From NCBI RefSeq assembly GCF_000585415.1, contig NZ_KK073876.1, positions 1,485,810-1,549,809 of the forward strand: a DNA stretch of 64,000 nucleotides. Reading direction: 5' to 3'. The position numbers were made by a program, and so were the translations under genes. Below are positions 18,717 to 25,953 of the stretch, one piece after another. This DNA is from Sphingomonas jaspsi DSM 18422 (GTDB taxonomy: Bacteria > Pseudomonadota > Alphaproteobacteria > Sphingomonadales > Sphingomonadaceae). Each line of letters begins with the position of its first letter. Position 1 is the stretch's first letter. The notes under the pieces are model-generated. The model did no database searches. It was not told where the DNA came from and saw only the letters and a list, made by a program, of their open reading frames with translations.

Positions 18717-19888
18717 ACGGTCGCATAGGGCATGATCATCGTCCCGTCCGGCGCAGCGGTGAAGGTCGTCTGCGTCGGATAGGCGAAATCGATCCGGTCG
18801 GCGGCAAAGCGCTTCATGATGCCAAGGATAATGTCGGACTTGTGCCGCGCCAGCGTGTCGGCGTCGGTCGAGCGGTCGTCGTAAACCAGTTCGCAGTCGA
18901 TCGAACTCGGCCCGAACTGGGTCGCGACGCAGCGCACCAGCTTGCAGGTCTTCAGCGGCTTCAGGATCTCGGTCATGACCTCGGGCAGCCGCTCGATCAC
19001 CTCGGGCGACGTCTGGTAGGTGAGGCCGAACGGCAGCCACGTCCGGCGGACCTTGGCTTCGGCGACGTTGGTCAGTTCCTGGTCGAGCAGCTTGGTATTG
19101 GCGATGATCAACTGCTCGCCGCTCATGGCGCGCAGGCGGGTGGTCTTCATGCCGATGCGCTCGACCGTGCCGACGCTGCCCGCAGCTCCGCCGTAGCGGA
19201 TGATATCGCCGCGCCGGAACGGGCGGTCGAAGACGATCGACAGGCCTGCAAACAGGTCTGAGAAGATGCCCTGCGCGGCGAGGCCGATGGCAATGCCGCC
19301 GACGCCGAGGCCAGCGACAAGCGCAGTCACGTTGACCCCCAGATTGTCGAGGATGACGATCGCGGCGATGGCGAAGGCGGCGACGCTGACGAGGACGCGG
19401 ATGATGCCCATTGCGTTGCCGAGCGTCGAGGCCCCTGGATCGTCGCCGACACGGCTGCGGATGATGCCGATGATGAGCTCGCGCGCCCAGATCGCCATCT
19501 GCAGCGCCCAGCAGATCGTGAAGGCCACATCGACGACATGCGCCAGCTTGGGCGGGACGGCGGTGTAGCTGACGACGATGTCGATCGCCGCGACGACCAT
19601 GAACAGGATGCCGGTCTTCGACAGGACGTTGCCGACCACCCCGCGCCAGCCTTCGCAGGTCGGGTCCTGATCGTGGATGCGGCGACCGAGCGTGCGCAGC
19701 AGCAGCATCAGGCCGACGATGCCGGTGGCGACAAGTGCGCCGACCGCGAGTCCGTTCAGGTTGCCGGCGATCCAGTCGATGGTTCCGGTCACCGGACGGT
19801 CGATCTTTTCAACGTGGCTCGCCAGCTTCCCGGCGCGATCGGTGATGGTCGGATTGGCGGCAGCCGCGGCCGAAGGGATCAAATTCAT
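18620..19888 (-). CDS. MscS-family mechanosensitive ion channel
   Basis: A 422-residue small-conductance mechanosensitive channel-type protein. Several N-terminal membrane segments (~45-190) lead to the pore-lining helix region ALVAGLGVGGIAIGLAAQ (~197-214), then DRPFRRGDIIRYGG and the cytosolic beta and alpha/beta domains. It should release solutes on osmotic downshock. The C-terminus is a low-complexity Ala/Gly/Ser tail (GASGASGASG) that is antisense to the tail of the DUF2167 gene. Confidence 0.9.
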   Translation of the reverse strand: MNLIPSAAAAANPTITDRAGKLASHVEKIDRPVTGTIDWIAGNLNGLAVGALVATGIVGLMLLLRTLGRRIHDQDPTCEGWRGVVGNVLSKTGILFMVVAAIDIVVSYTAVPPKLAHVVDVAFTICWALQMAIWARELIIGIIRSRVGDDPGASTLGNAMGIIRVLVSVAAFAIAAIVILDNLGVNVTALVAGLGVGGIAIGLAAQGIFSDLFAGLSIVFDRPFRRGDIIRYGGAAGSVGTVERIGMKTTRLRAMSGEQLIIANTKLLDQELTNVAEAKVRRTWLPFGLTYQTSPEVIERLPEVMTEILKPLKTCKLVRCVATQFGPSSIDCELVYDDRSTDADTLARHKSDIILGIMKRFAADRIDFAYPTQTTFTAAPDGTMIMPYATVQPVAPVSDASALAGASGASGASGKGSTGASS

Positions 19889-19919
19889 GCCGGATAATGG
19901 GCCGGAAGCGTCGGAAGTT

Positions 19920-20948
19920 TCAAGCGGCCTTGGCCAGCGGCGCAGGCGCGCTCTTGCGGCGCGCCCGCTTCGGCCGGGCCTTGAGGAATTTCAGGAAGCC
20001 GGTCTCAGCGGTCGACAGGCGCTTGCGCGGACGCGGGCGTGCCATGCCGTGGAGCGGGTCGCGCGGGTCGGCCTGGACCGCTTCGATCAGGCGCGGGTGG
20101 ACATAGGATTTGCGGCTGATCGCGGGCGTATTGCCTAGCGCTTCGGCGACCGGCTCGAGCACCGACTTCAGGCTGAGCTTTTCCGCTTCGGCGGAATCCA
20201 GCAGCTGTTCGAAAAAGATGACGCTGGCGCCCCATGTGCGGAAATGCTTGGCGGTGAAGTCGCAGCCGGTCGCCTCGCGGATATAGGCGTTGACGTCGGC
20301 GCTGGTGACGGCGCGGGGCGTGCCGTCGTCGCCTTCATATTGGAACAGCATCTGGCCCGGAAGGTCCTGGCAGCGCCTGATGATCCGCTTCAGGTTGGCG
20401 TCGGTCAGCCGCACTTCGTGGATGATGCCGTGCTTGCCCGTGAATTTCATCGCCAGCGACGCGCCCTTCTTGCGGACATGGCGGGTGCGCAAGGTGGTGG
20501 CGCCGAAGCTTTTGTTGGTGCGGGCATATTGTTCATTGCCGATGCGGATATGCTCCTTGTCGAGCAGTCGGACGACCGCCGCGATCACCGCTTCGCGCGT
20601 CAGGCTACGCTTGCGCAAATCCATTTCGACCTGCGCGCGGAGCTTGGGCAGCGCTTCGCCGAACTCAAGGCAGCCCTCATATTTCGACGCGTCCTGCTTG
20701 GCGCGGTAGTCGGGGTGGTAGCGATATTGCTTCCTGCCCCGCGCATCCTTTCCGGTCGCCTGGATATGGCCGTTGGCGTCCTTGCAGAACCAGGCGTCGG
20801 TGTAGGCCGGGGGCAGGGCGATGGCGTTGAGGCGATCGATCTCGTCGCGGTCGGTGACACGCTTGCCGCTCTCGTCGAAATATTGCCAGTAGCGACCGTG
20901 CTTGGTGCGGGTATAGCCGGGTTCGCTGTCGCTGCTGTGGCGGAGCAT
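19920..20948 (-). CDS. DNA topoisomerase IB (poxvirus type)
   Basis: A 342-residue type IB topoisomerase, which relaxes supercoils by a 3'-phosphotyrosyl nick without ATP. The active-site Tyr is in SRKSYVHPRLIE (~281); other catalytic-pocket stretches are GRKQYRYHPDYR (~71-82), RIGNEQYARTNKSFG (~135-149) and FTAKHFRTWGAS (~225-236). Bacterial enzymes of this type are common in alphaproteobacteria. The C-terminus is a basic Ala/Pro/Lys tail. Confidence 0.93.
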   Translation of the reverse strand: MLRHSSDSEPGYTRTKHGRYWQYFDESGKRVTDRDEIDRLNAIALPPAYTDAWFCKDANGHIQATGKDARGRKQYRYHPDYRAKQDASKYEGCLEFGEALPKLRAQVEMDLRKRSLTREAVIAAVVRLLDKEHIRIGNEQYARTNKSFGATTLRTRHVRKKGASLAMKFTGKHGIIHEVRLTDANLKRIIRRCQDLPGQMLFQYEGDDGTPRAVTSADVNAYIREATGCDFTAKHFRTWGASVIFFEQLLDSAEAEKLSLKSVLEPVAEALGNTPAISRKSYVHPRLIEAVQADPRDPLHGMARPRPRKRLSTAETGFLKFLKARPKRARRKSAPAPLAKAA

Positions 20949-21037
20949 CTTTTAACGCCTTCACTCGTTGGGGTGAGTTGATAAATCCACAGCGGCGCGC
21001 CGGTTCCGCCCGGGGCCACCCAAACGAAGGAATAAAC

Positions 21038-21580
21038 ATGCCCGCCATCGGCGACGCCAAGATATTGATCATGGCCAGCGATCGTTTCGAGGAGAGCGAA
21101 TTGTTCGGCCCGCGCGAGATCCTGCTGGGCAAGGGCGCGCACGTCACCATCGCCGCGCCGGAGGTCAAGGAGATCATGGGCACGGTGCGCGACGAGCCGG
21201 GCAAGACGATCGGGGCCGACATCGCCATCGCCGATGCGACCGCCGCCGATTTCGACGCCCTGCTGCTGCCGGGCGGGGTGAGCAATCCCGATCACCTGCG
21301 CACCAACGAAGCCGCGCTGGCGCTGATCCGCGAATTTGCCAACACCGGGAAGCCGGTGGCGGCGATCTGTCATGCGCCCTGGCTGTTGGTCGAGGCCGAC
21401 CTCCTTCGCGGGCGCAAGGCGACGAGCTGGCCCTCGATCCGTACTGACCTCAAAAATGCCGGTGCGAATGTGGTGGACGAAGCGGCCGTGACCGACGGCA
21501 ATATCGTGACCAGCCGCAATCCCGACGACGTTCCAGCCTTCACCGAGGCGTTGATCGCGGCGATCGAGGCCCGCGCCTAA
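21038..21580 (+). CDS. PfpI/DJ-1 family type 1 glutamine amidotransferase-like protein
   Basis: A 180-residue PfpI-type protein starting at ATG 21038, preceded by GAAGGA. The nucleophile Cys111 lies in AICHAPWLLVEA; LLPGGVSNPDHLR (~86-98) and KATSWPSIRTDLKNAGA are standard for the family, which includes general stress protein 18-like proteins and YhbO. Proposed roles are chaperone or glyoxal-adduct repair; the exact reaction in this subgroup is debated. Confidence 0.9.
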   Translation: MPAIGDAKILIMASDRFEESELFGPREILLGKGAHVTIAAPEVKEIMGTVRDEPGKTIGADIAIADATAADFDALLLPGGVSNPDHLRTNEAALALIREFANTGKPVAAICHAPWLLVEADLLRGRKATSWPSIRTDLKNAGANVVDEAAVTDGNIVTSRNPDDVPAFTEALIAAIEARA

Positions 21581-21605
21581 ACCAGCTATTTATCATTTCC
21601 CCTTA

Positions 21606-22097
21606 ATGCTGGCGGCAATGGAAGGGTTCACACCGAATCGCGCGGACCGGTTGGTCGAGTGGGTCGCATCGCTGCTGTTCGCGGCGCTGGTCGGCTATGC
21701 CTGCTTGTTGACCGGCGGACCCAAGTTGGGCGCGATGGGCGTGGCGGCCGGGTTCATGGTGGGATCGAGCCTGTTGGCGCGCATCACCCCGGACGGACAA
21801 CAGGCGTTTGCGTTCGAACCTGCAGCGTTCGACGATCCGGCGCACGATGAGCCGGAGGAGTTGCTGCTCGACGACCCAATCGCTCAGCCAACCGAGGATT
21901 CGCGCGTCGTTGCGCTGTTCGGCACCGTCGACAGCTCGCCCGCCGCGCTGGTGGCGCGGATCGAGGATTATCTCGGCCGCGAACCGGATCGCGCCCCCCG
22001 TGCCATGCCGGCAGTCGACGAGGCGGCGCGGCCGACAGCCGATGCGTCGGCCGCCCTGCACGCCGCCCTGTCTAATATCCGCGCATCTCTGCGCTAG
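21606..22097 (+). CDS. hypothetical protein with N-terminal membrane segments
   Basis: A 163-residue protein of unknown function. Two hydrophobic segments (~20-36 and ~40-58) are followed by a soluble, acidic C-terminal part (FEPAAFDDPAHDEPEELLLDD) and a helical Ala-rich tail. ATG 21606; ATG 21618 (MEGFT) is an alternative. No recognised domain. Its TAG stop lies within an imperfect copy of the S24-repressor palindrome (22094-22109). Confidence 0.65.
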   Translation: MLAAMEGFTPNRADRLVEWVASLLFAALVGYACLLTGGPKLGAMGVAAGFMVGSSLLARITPDGQQAFAFEPAAFDDPAHDEPEELLLDDPIAQPTEDSRVVALFGTVDSSPAALVARIEDYLGREPDRAPRAMPAVDEAARPTADASAALHAALSNIRASLR

Positions 22098-22109
22098 GAC
22101 ATTTCCTAT
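22094..22109. promoter_or_regulatory. imperfect copy of the S24-module palindrome
   Basis: CTAGGACATTTCCTAT matches 14 of 16 bases of the perfect palindrome at 22675-22690. It lies between two convergent stop codons, at the far end of the two-gene operon. It might be a secondary repressor site or chance. Confidence 0.35.
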
Positions 22110-22438
22110 TCCGCGATGGTCAAAGCCTCGATCTCGAGCGTGATCGCACCGTCGCGGTGCTCGACCGGCGGACGGGCAAGCTGAATGTCGGCAACGACGT
22201 GTCCCGACAGGTCGAATTCCTCTTCCCTCAGTCCGGCATGGAGGCGCGCGGCGATCGCCGCCGCGTCCGGCGCGGGGATCCGCAGTTCGATTTCGTGGCG
22301 TTCGCCGACAAAGGTCAGCGATTGCCAGTCGACCGACTTGAATTCGGTCAGCAGGATGCGGCTGCGATCGACTCCTGCCCGGTTGAGCAGGGAGCGGAGC
22401 AAGGCCGCGGCGGGGGGCGACATGGCTAGTTTCATCAT
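22106..22438 (-). CDS. conserved hypothetical protein of the S24 module
   Basis: A 110-residue protein starting at ATG 22438, which overlaps the stop of the 57-residue gene upstream (ATGA); a second ATG follows directly. No known domain, signal or membrane segment. The C-terminal half is beta-rich (RHEIELRIPAPD, VVADIQLARP, GAITLEIEALTI). It is the second gene of a small leftward operon that diverges from an S24-family repressor. Confidence 0.7.
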   Translation of the reverse strand: MMKLAMSPPAAALLRSLLNRAGVDRSRILLTEFKSVDWQSLTFVGERHEIELRIPAPDAAAIAARLHAGLREEEFDLSGHVVADIQLARPPVEHRDGAITLEIEALTIAE

Positions 22439-22608
22439 CGTGCGGACTCCAGATAATTCAACACGCGGGCGACGGTGACCGGACGCTGCTCGCGCCCGTT
22501 GCGCAGGTCGAACACGAACCGCGGATCCCCCACCGCGTCTCGTCCGAAACGGGTCGGTGCGACGTTGCTTGCCCGGAGATATTTTTCGACATTGTGAAGT
22601 AGGTGCAC
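22435..22608 (-). CDS. 57-residue small protein, possible DNA-binding, GTG start
   Basis: A small gene with a GTG start at 22608, GGGGAAG 7 bases upstream, and a TGA that overlaps the next ATG. The product contains ASNVAPTRFGRDAVGDPRF and DLRNGREQRPVTVARVL, an arrangement that looks like a minimal helix-turn-helix (a short XRE/Cro-like fold); I recall similar short proteins in sphingomonads. Third-position GC is high and the coupling to the downstream gene supports translation. Function unproven. Confidence 0.6.
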   Translation of the reverse strand: MHLLHNVEKYLRASNVAPTRFGRDAVGDPRFVFDLRNGREQRPVTVARVLNYLESAR

Positions 22609-22662
22609 GATTGGACTTCCCCGCTAACTCTACGACTCGGCGCACCCCTGTGTCTCAACGCA

Positions 22663-22699
22663 TTTCCTACTTGTCTAGGAAATTTCCTAGGATTATATC
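22663..22699 (+). promoter_or_regulatory. promoter and palindromic operator of the S24 repressor gene
   Basis: CTAGGAAATTTCCTAG (22675-22690) is a perfect 16-bp palindrome. A third half-site TTTCCTA lies at 22663-22669. A -35-like TTGTCT (22671-22676) and -10-like TATATC (22694-22699), 17 bp apart, flank the palindrome, so a bound protein would block the promoter. The predicted start of transcription falls on or next to ATG 22706. Confidence 0.65.
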
Positions 22700-22705
22700 G
22701 TGAAC

Positions 22706-23356
22706 ATGCTGCCGAATCCTCGAGAATATCTGGAATCCCTTTGTGCCGAGCGAGGGGAAAACTTCGCCGCCCTGTCGCGGCTGGTGGGCCGCAACCCGGC
22801 CTACATCCAGCAATATGTCCGCAAGGGCACGCCCAAGTCGCTGCCGGAGCGCGAACGGCGCATCCTGGCGCGCTACTTCGACATCCCGGAGGCCAGCCTG
22901 GGCGGCGCGGATGGGGAAGGGGCGACCGACTTCGGAGCGCTCGTTCCGGTCCAGCGGGCGGAAGTGTTCGCCTCGGCCGGTCCTGGCGCGATGCCCGACG
23001 CCGAACGCCGGCGTCCCTATTTCGGGTTCGACCAGCAATGGCTGCGCCGACTGACCGCCAGTCCGGCGGAGCGACTTGAGGTGATTCGGGTCGAAGGCGA
23101 TTCGATGGCGCCCACGCTCAATGCGGGCGACGACATATTGGTCGACCTCGGCGATGCGGGCGAGCGGCTGCGCGACGGGATATACGTGTTGCGGGTCGAC
23201 GGGACCCTGTTGGTCAAGCGCCTGGCCATCCATCCGGTCGGACGTCGGGTCACGGTCCAGTCGGACAATCCGGCCTACGGCGATCTGCCCGATTGCGGCC
23301 TCGACGAAATCCAGTGCATCGGCCGCGTCATCTGGGCCGGGCGCAAGGTCGCCTGA
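22706..23356 (+). CDS. S24-family (CI/LexA-like) HTH repressor with autopeptidase domain
   Basis: A ~216-residue regulator. The N-terminal part (~10-60, FAALSRLVGRNPAYIQQYV) is a helix-turn-helix; the C-terminal part is an S24/LexA-type peptidase with Ser in VEGDSMAPTL (~133) and Lys in TLLVKRLA (~171). Such proteins can self-cleave on RecA activation or simply use the fold to dimerise. I chose ATG 22706; GTG 22700 is in frame. No Shine-Dalgarno is visible and the -10 ends 7 bases before the ATG, so the message may be leaderless, as for lambda cI. No phage genes are nearby. Confidence 0.88.
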   Translation: MLPNPREYLESLCAERGENFAALSRLVGRNPAYIQQYVRKGTPKSLPERERRILARYFDIPEASLGGADGEGATDFGALVPVQRAEVFASAGPGAMPDAERRRPYFGFDQQWLRRLTASPAERLEVIRVEGDSMAPTLNAGDDILVDLGDAGERLRDGIYVLRVDGTLLVKRLAIHPVGRRVTVQSDNPAYGDLPDCGLDEIQCIGRVIWAGRKVA

Positions 23357-23357
23357 T

Positions 23358-23528
23358 CTAGCGGCGGCGGTCCCACAGCCAGGTCAGCAGCGCCAGCACG
23401 ACGCCCGCCGCAAAGCCGTAGAACATCCACATGACGGGCTCGCCCCTGCCGATGCCGTAAAGTGCGCCGATCACCGGGCCGAGGAAAAGGAAGATGCCGC
23501 CGGCATGCATGGTCTTGCGTGGTTCCAT
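23358..23528 (-). CDS. small two-helix membrane protein
   Basis: A 56-residue protein (ATG 23528, MEPRKT) with two hydrophobic segments, ~10-27 (GGIFLFLGPVIGALYGIG) and ~32-51 (MWMFYGFAAGVVLALLTWLW), ending in DRRR. It is probably a small inner-membrane protein; no family with known function recognised. One base separates its stop from the convergent repressor gene. Confidence 0.65.
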   Translation of the reverse strand: MEPRKTMHAGGIFLFLGPVIGALYGIGRGEPVMWMFYGFAAGVVLALLTWLWDRRR

Positions 23529-23642
23529 GTCCGGCGCCTTGCCAGAAGCGGTGCTTATGCGCCAGTCCGCGAAACATGGTTGACGCTTCGTTGACCGCGC
23601 TTGTCCGCCGAATGGCAAGCGGCGCGGGCGTAAGGCGGGGCT

Positions 23643-23852
23643 ATGGACATGCCCTTCATTTCCGGTCGCGCCGCGCTTGAGGATGCGGCGAAGCTCATCG
23701 AAACCTATGGCGACGACGCCGGGTTCGAGGCGGCTGCGCGCGCCGAAGATAGCCGCGACCGAGGCAATGTCATCCGGTTCTGCCATTGGCGCCAGATCGA
23801 ACGCGTGATCGCGACGCTGAGCGCCGACGAGGTCGGCGGCACCATCCACTAA
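23643..23852 (+). CDS. small conserved hypothetical protein
   Basis: A 69-residue soluble protein. The stretch ARAEDSRDRGNVIRFCHWRQ (~33-52) with a Cys-His-Trp core looks conserved; I believe it belongs to a small family largely confined to sphingomonads (possibly DUF6961), but I cannot confirm that here. No function known. Confidence 0.65.
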   Translation: MDMPFISGRAALEDAAKLIETYGDDAGFEAAARAEDSRDRGNVIRFCHWRQIERVIATLSADEVGGTIH

Positions 23853-23895
23853 TCCGGACCGACACGGTCCTGCGCGGCGTGCATGCGCACGAGTG

Positions 23896-23911
23896 CTGGC
23901 GCGCGCGCCAG
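23896..23911. repeat. perfect 16-bp GC palindrome upstream of tamA
   Basis: CTGGCGCGCGCGCCAG, centred 28 bp before the tamA ATG. Its alternating GC core makes a chance origin fairly likely in GC-rich DNA. Confidence 0.4.
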
Positions 23912-23931
23912 TCCGTGCTAGGCTGACGCCG

Positions 23932-25953
23932 ATGGGAAGGCGTGGGTCGAGGCGGGTGGCCGCATCCTTGTTGCGTGCAGGCACGGCCGGGCTGGCGCTG
24001 CTGGCCGCGCCGCTACACGCCCAGCAGGCGCCCGCCAGCGATCCGGCAGAGCTCGATCCGGCGGCGCCGATGGATCCGATGCCCGACCTCGACGTCGAAT
24101 GGCCGGACATGTCGGTTCCCGATCCCGCGCCGATGCCCGCGCCGGGGGAAGCCGATGAAGGCCAGGCCGAAGCCGCCTTCGACGACAGTGCGGACCAGAT
24201 CAGCGATATTGCCTCGACCCAGCGCTATCGGTGGGAGCTGAAGGGGCTCGGCGGCATCGATACCGACGGGGCAATCCAGAAGGCGTTCGAGCAAAGATCG
24301 ACGCTGCGGGCGGAGCGCAAGGAGCAGGCAAACGCCGCGCAGATCGACCGGCGGGCGCGCGCCGATGCGGAATTGTTGGCGGAATTGCTGAGGTCGCAAG
24401 GATATTATGACGCGTCGGTCGATACCGACATCCAGCTGAAGAGCGACGGCGTGCTCGTCGAACTGCTGGCGACGCCCGGGGCGCGCTACAGGTTCGCGCA
24501 GGTCGACCTGCCGGGGCTCGACGCCGCCGCGGGCGAGGAAGCGGGCAAGCTGCGCGACGCCTTCGCCGTCCGCGAAGGCGACCCGGTGGTGGCGCAGAAC
24601 GTCATCGATGCGGGCATCGCGTTGCAGGTCGCGCTAGGCGCCGAGGGCTTCGCGACCGCCAAGGTCGGCGACCAGGATATCGTCGTCGACCATGACACCC
24701 AGACCGCGCGGCTGGTCCTTCCGGTCACGCCGGGACCGGTAGCCAAGTTCGGCCAATTCAAGGTGTCGGGCGAACCCGCCTTTTCGGCCAAGCATCTGGG
24801 CGTCATCGCGCGGTTCGACGAAGGCGATCGCTACAACCAGCCCGATGTCGACGATCTGCGCCGCGCGCTGGTCGCGACAGGGCTGGTGGGGTCGGTCGAG
24901 GTAACCCCGGTGCCGCGGCAGAACGGCGAAGTCATCGACCTGGACGTCAAGCTGACCCCGGCGCCGATGCGGACCATCGCGGGCGAGCTGGGGTACGGCA
25001 CCGGCGAAGGCTTCCGGGCGGAAGCCAGCTGGCAGCATCGCAACTTCTTCAACCCGGAGGGCGCGTTGACCGTCCGCGGCGTCGCAGGCACGCAGGAACA
25101 GGGCGCGTCGCTGACCTTCCGGCGCAACAACTGGCTGCGCCGCGACCAGGTGCTGAACGCCCAGTTCCTGGCCAGTCACATCGATCGCAAGGCTTATGAG
25201 GCGAAGACCATTTCGCTGTCCGGCGGCTTCGAACGGCAGAGCAATTTCATCTGGCAGAAGAAATGGACGTGGAGCTTAGGCGCCGAGCTGATCGCGTCCG
25301 ACGAACGCGACACGATCGAAGCGACCGGGGCGGAGCGGCGGCGGACCTTCTTCATCGGCGCCATCCCCGCGAGCCTGGGCTATGACGGCAGCGACGACCT
25401 GTTGAACCCGACGCGCGGGTTCCGGTTGAGCGGGCGTATCAGCCCCGAAGTCAGCCTGCAGGGCAGCGCCTTCGGCTATGTCCGGGCGCAGGTCGACGCC
25501 AGCGCCTATCGTCCGGTGAGCGAGCGGGGGGTGGTGGCCGTTCGCCTGCGTTTCGGCACGATCCTGGGCGCGACCCGCGATCGCATCGCGCCGTCGCGCC
25601 GTTTCTATTCGGGTGGCGGCGGATCGGTACGCGGCTACGGCTACCAGCAGCTCGGGCCGCGCGACATCGACAATGCCCCGATCGGCGGCCGCAGCCTGTC
25701 GGAGTTCAGTTTGGAAGCGCGGGTTAAGTTGAAGGCGTTCGGCGGCAATTTCGGGGTCGTGCCATTCATCGACGGCGGGTCGCTGTCGACCGAGGCCACA
25801 CCCGATTTCAAGCAGTGGCAGCTCGGGGCCGGCATCGGCCTGCGCTATTACAGCAGCTTCGGCCCGATCCGTATCGACGTCGGCACCCCGCTCAATCCCC
25901 AGCCCGGTGACGGGCGGGTCGCGGTCGTGGTCAGCCTGGGCCAGGCCTTCTAG
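23932..25953 (+). CDS. tamA: TamA, Omp85-family outer-membrane assembly protein
   Basis: A 673-residue Omp85 protein. From ATG 23932 it has a signal peptide ending in LHAQ, then a Pro/Asp-rich linker (~25-85), POTRA-type repeats (~95-340) and a 16-strand barrel domain with the lid-lock motif SVRGYGYQQLGPRD (~564-577). TamA works with TamB in outer-membrane protein or phospholipid transport. The tamB gene begins at the base after the tamA stop, which supports the assignment over BamA. Confidence 0.92.
   Translation: MGRRGSRRVAASLLRAGTAGLALLAAPLHAQQAPASDPAELDPAAPMDPMPDLDVEWPDMSVPDPAPMPAPGEADEGQAEAAFDDSADQISDIASTQRYRWELKGLGGIDTDGAIQKAFEQRSTLRAERKEQANAAQIDRRARADAELLAELLRSQGYYDASVDTDIQLKSDGVLVELLATPGARYRFAQVDLPGLDAAAGEEAGKLRDAFAVREGDPVVAQNVIDAGIALQVALGAEGFATAKVGDQDIVVDHDTQTARLVLPVTPGPVAKFGQFKVSGEPAFSAKHLGVIARFDEGDRYNQPDVDDLRRALVATGLVGSVEVTPVPRQNGEVIDLDVKLTPAPMRTIAGELGYGTGEGFRAEASWQHRNFFNPEGALTVRGVAGTQEQGASLTFRRNNWLRRDQVLNAQFLASHIDRKAYEAKTISLSGGFERQSNFIWQKKWTWSLGAELIASDERDTIEATGAERRRTFFIGAIPASLGYDGSDDLLNPTRGFRLSGRISPEVSLQGSAFGYVRAQVDASAYRPVSERGVVAVRLRFGTILGATRDRIAPSRRFYSGGGGSVRGYGYQQLGPRDIDNAPIGGRSLSEFSLEARVKLKAFGGNFGVVPFIDGGSLSTEATPDFKQWQLGAGIGLRYYSSFGPIRIDVGTPLNPQPGDGRVAVVVSLGQAF

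Noticed and set aside
22106..23356. Prophage remnant around the S24 repressor
   Set aside because: No integrase, structural or lysis genes; flanking genes are ordinary chromosomal genes with normal composition.
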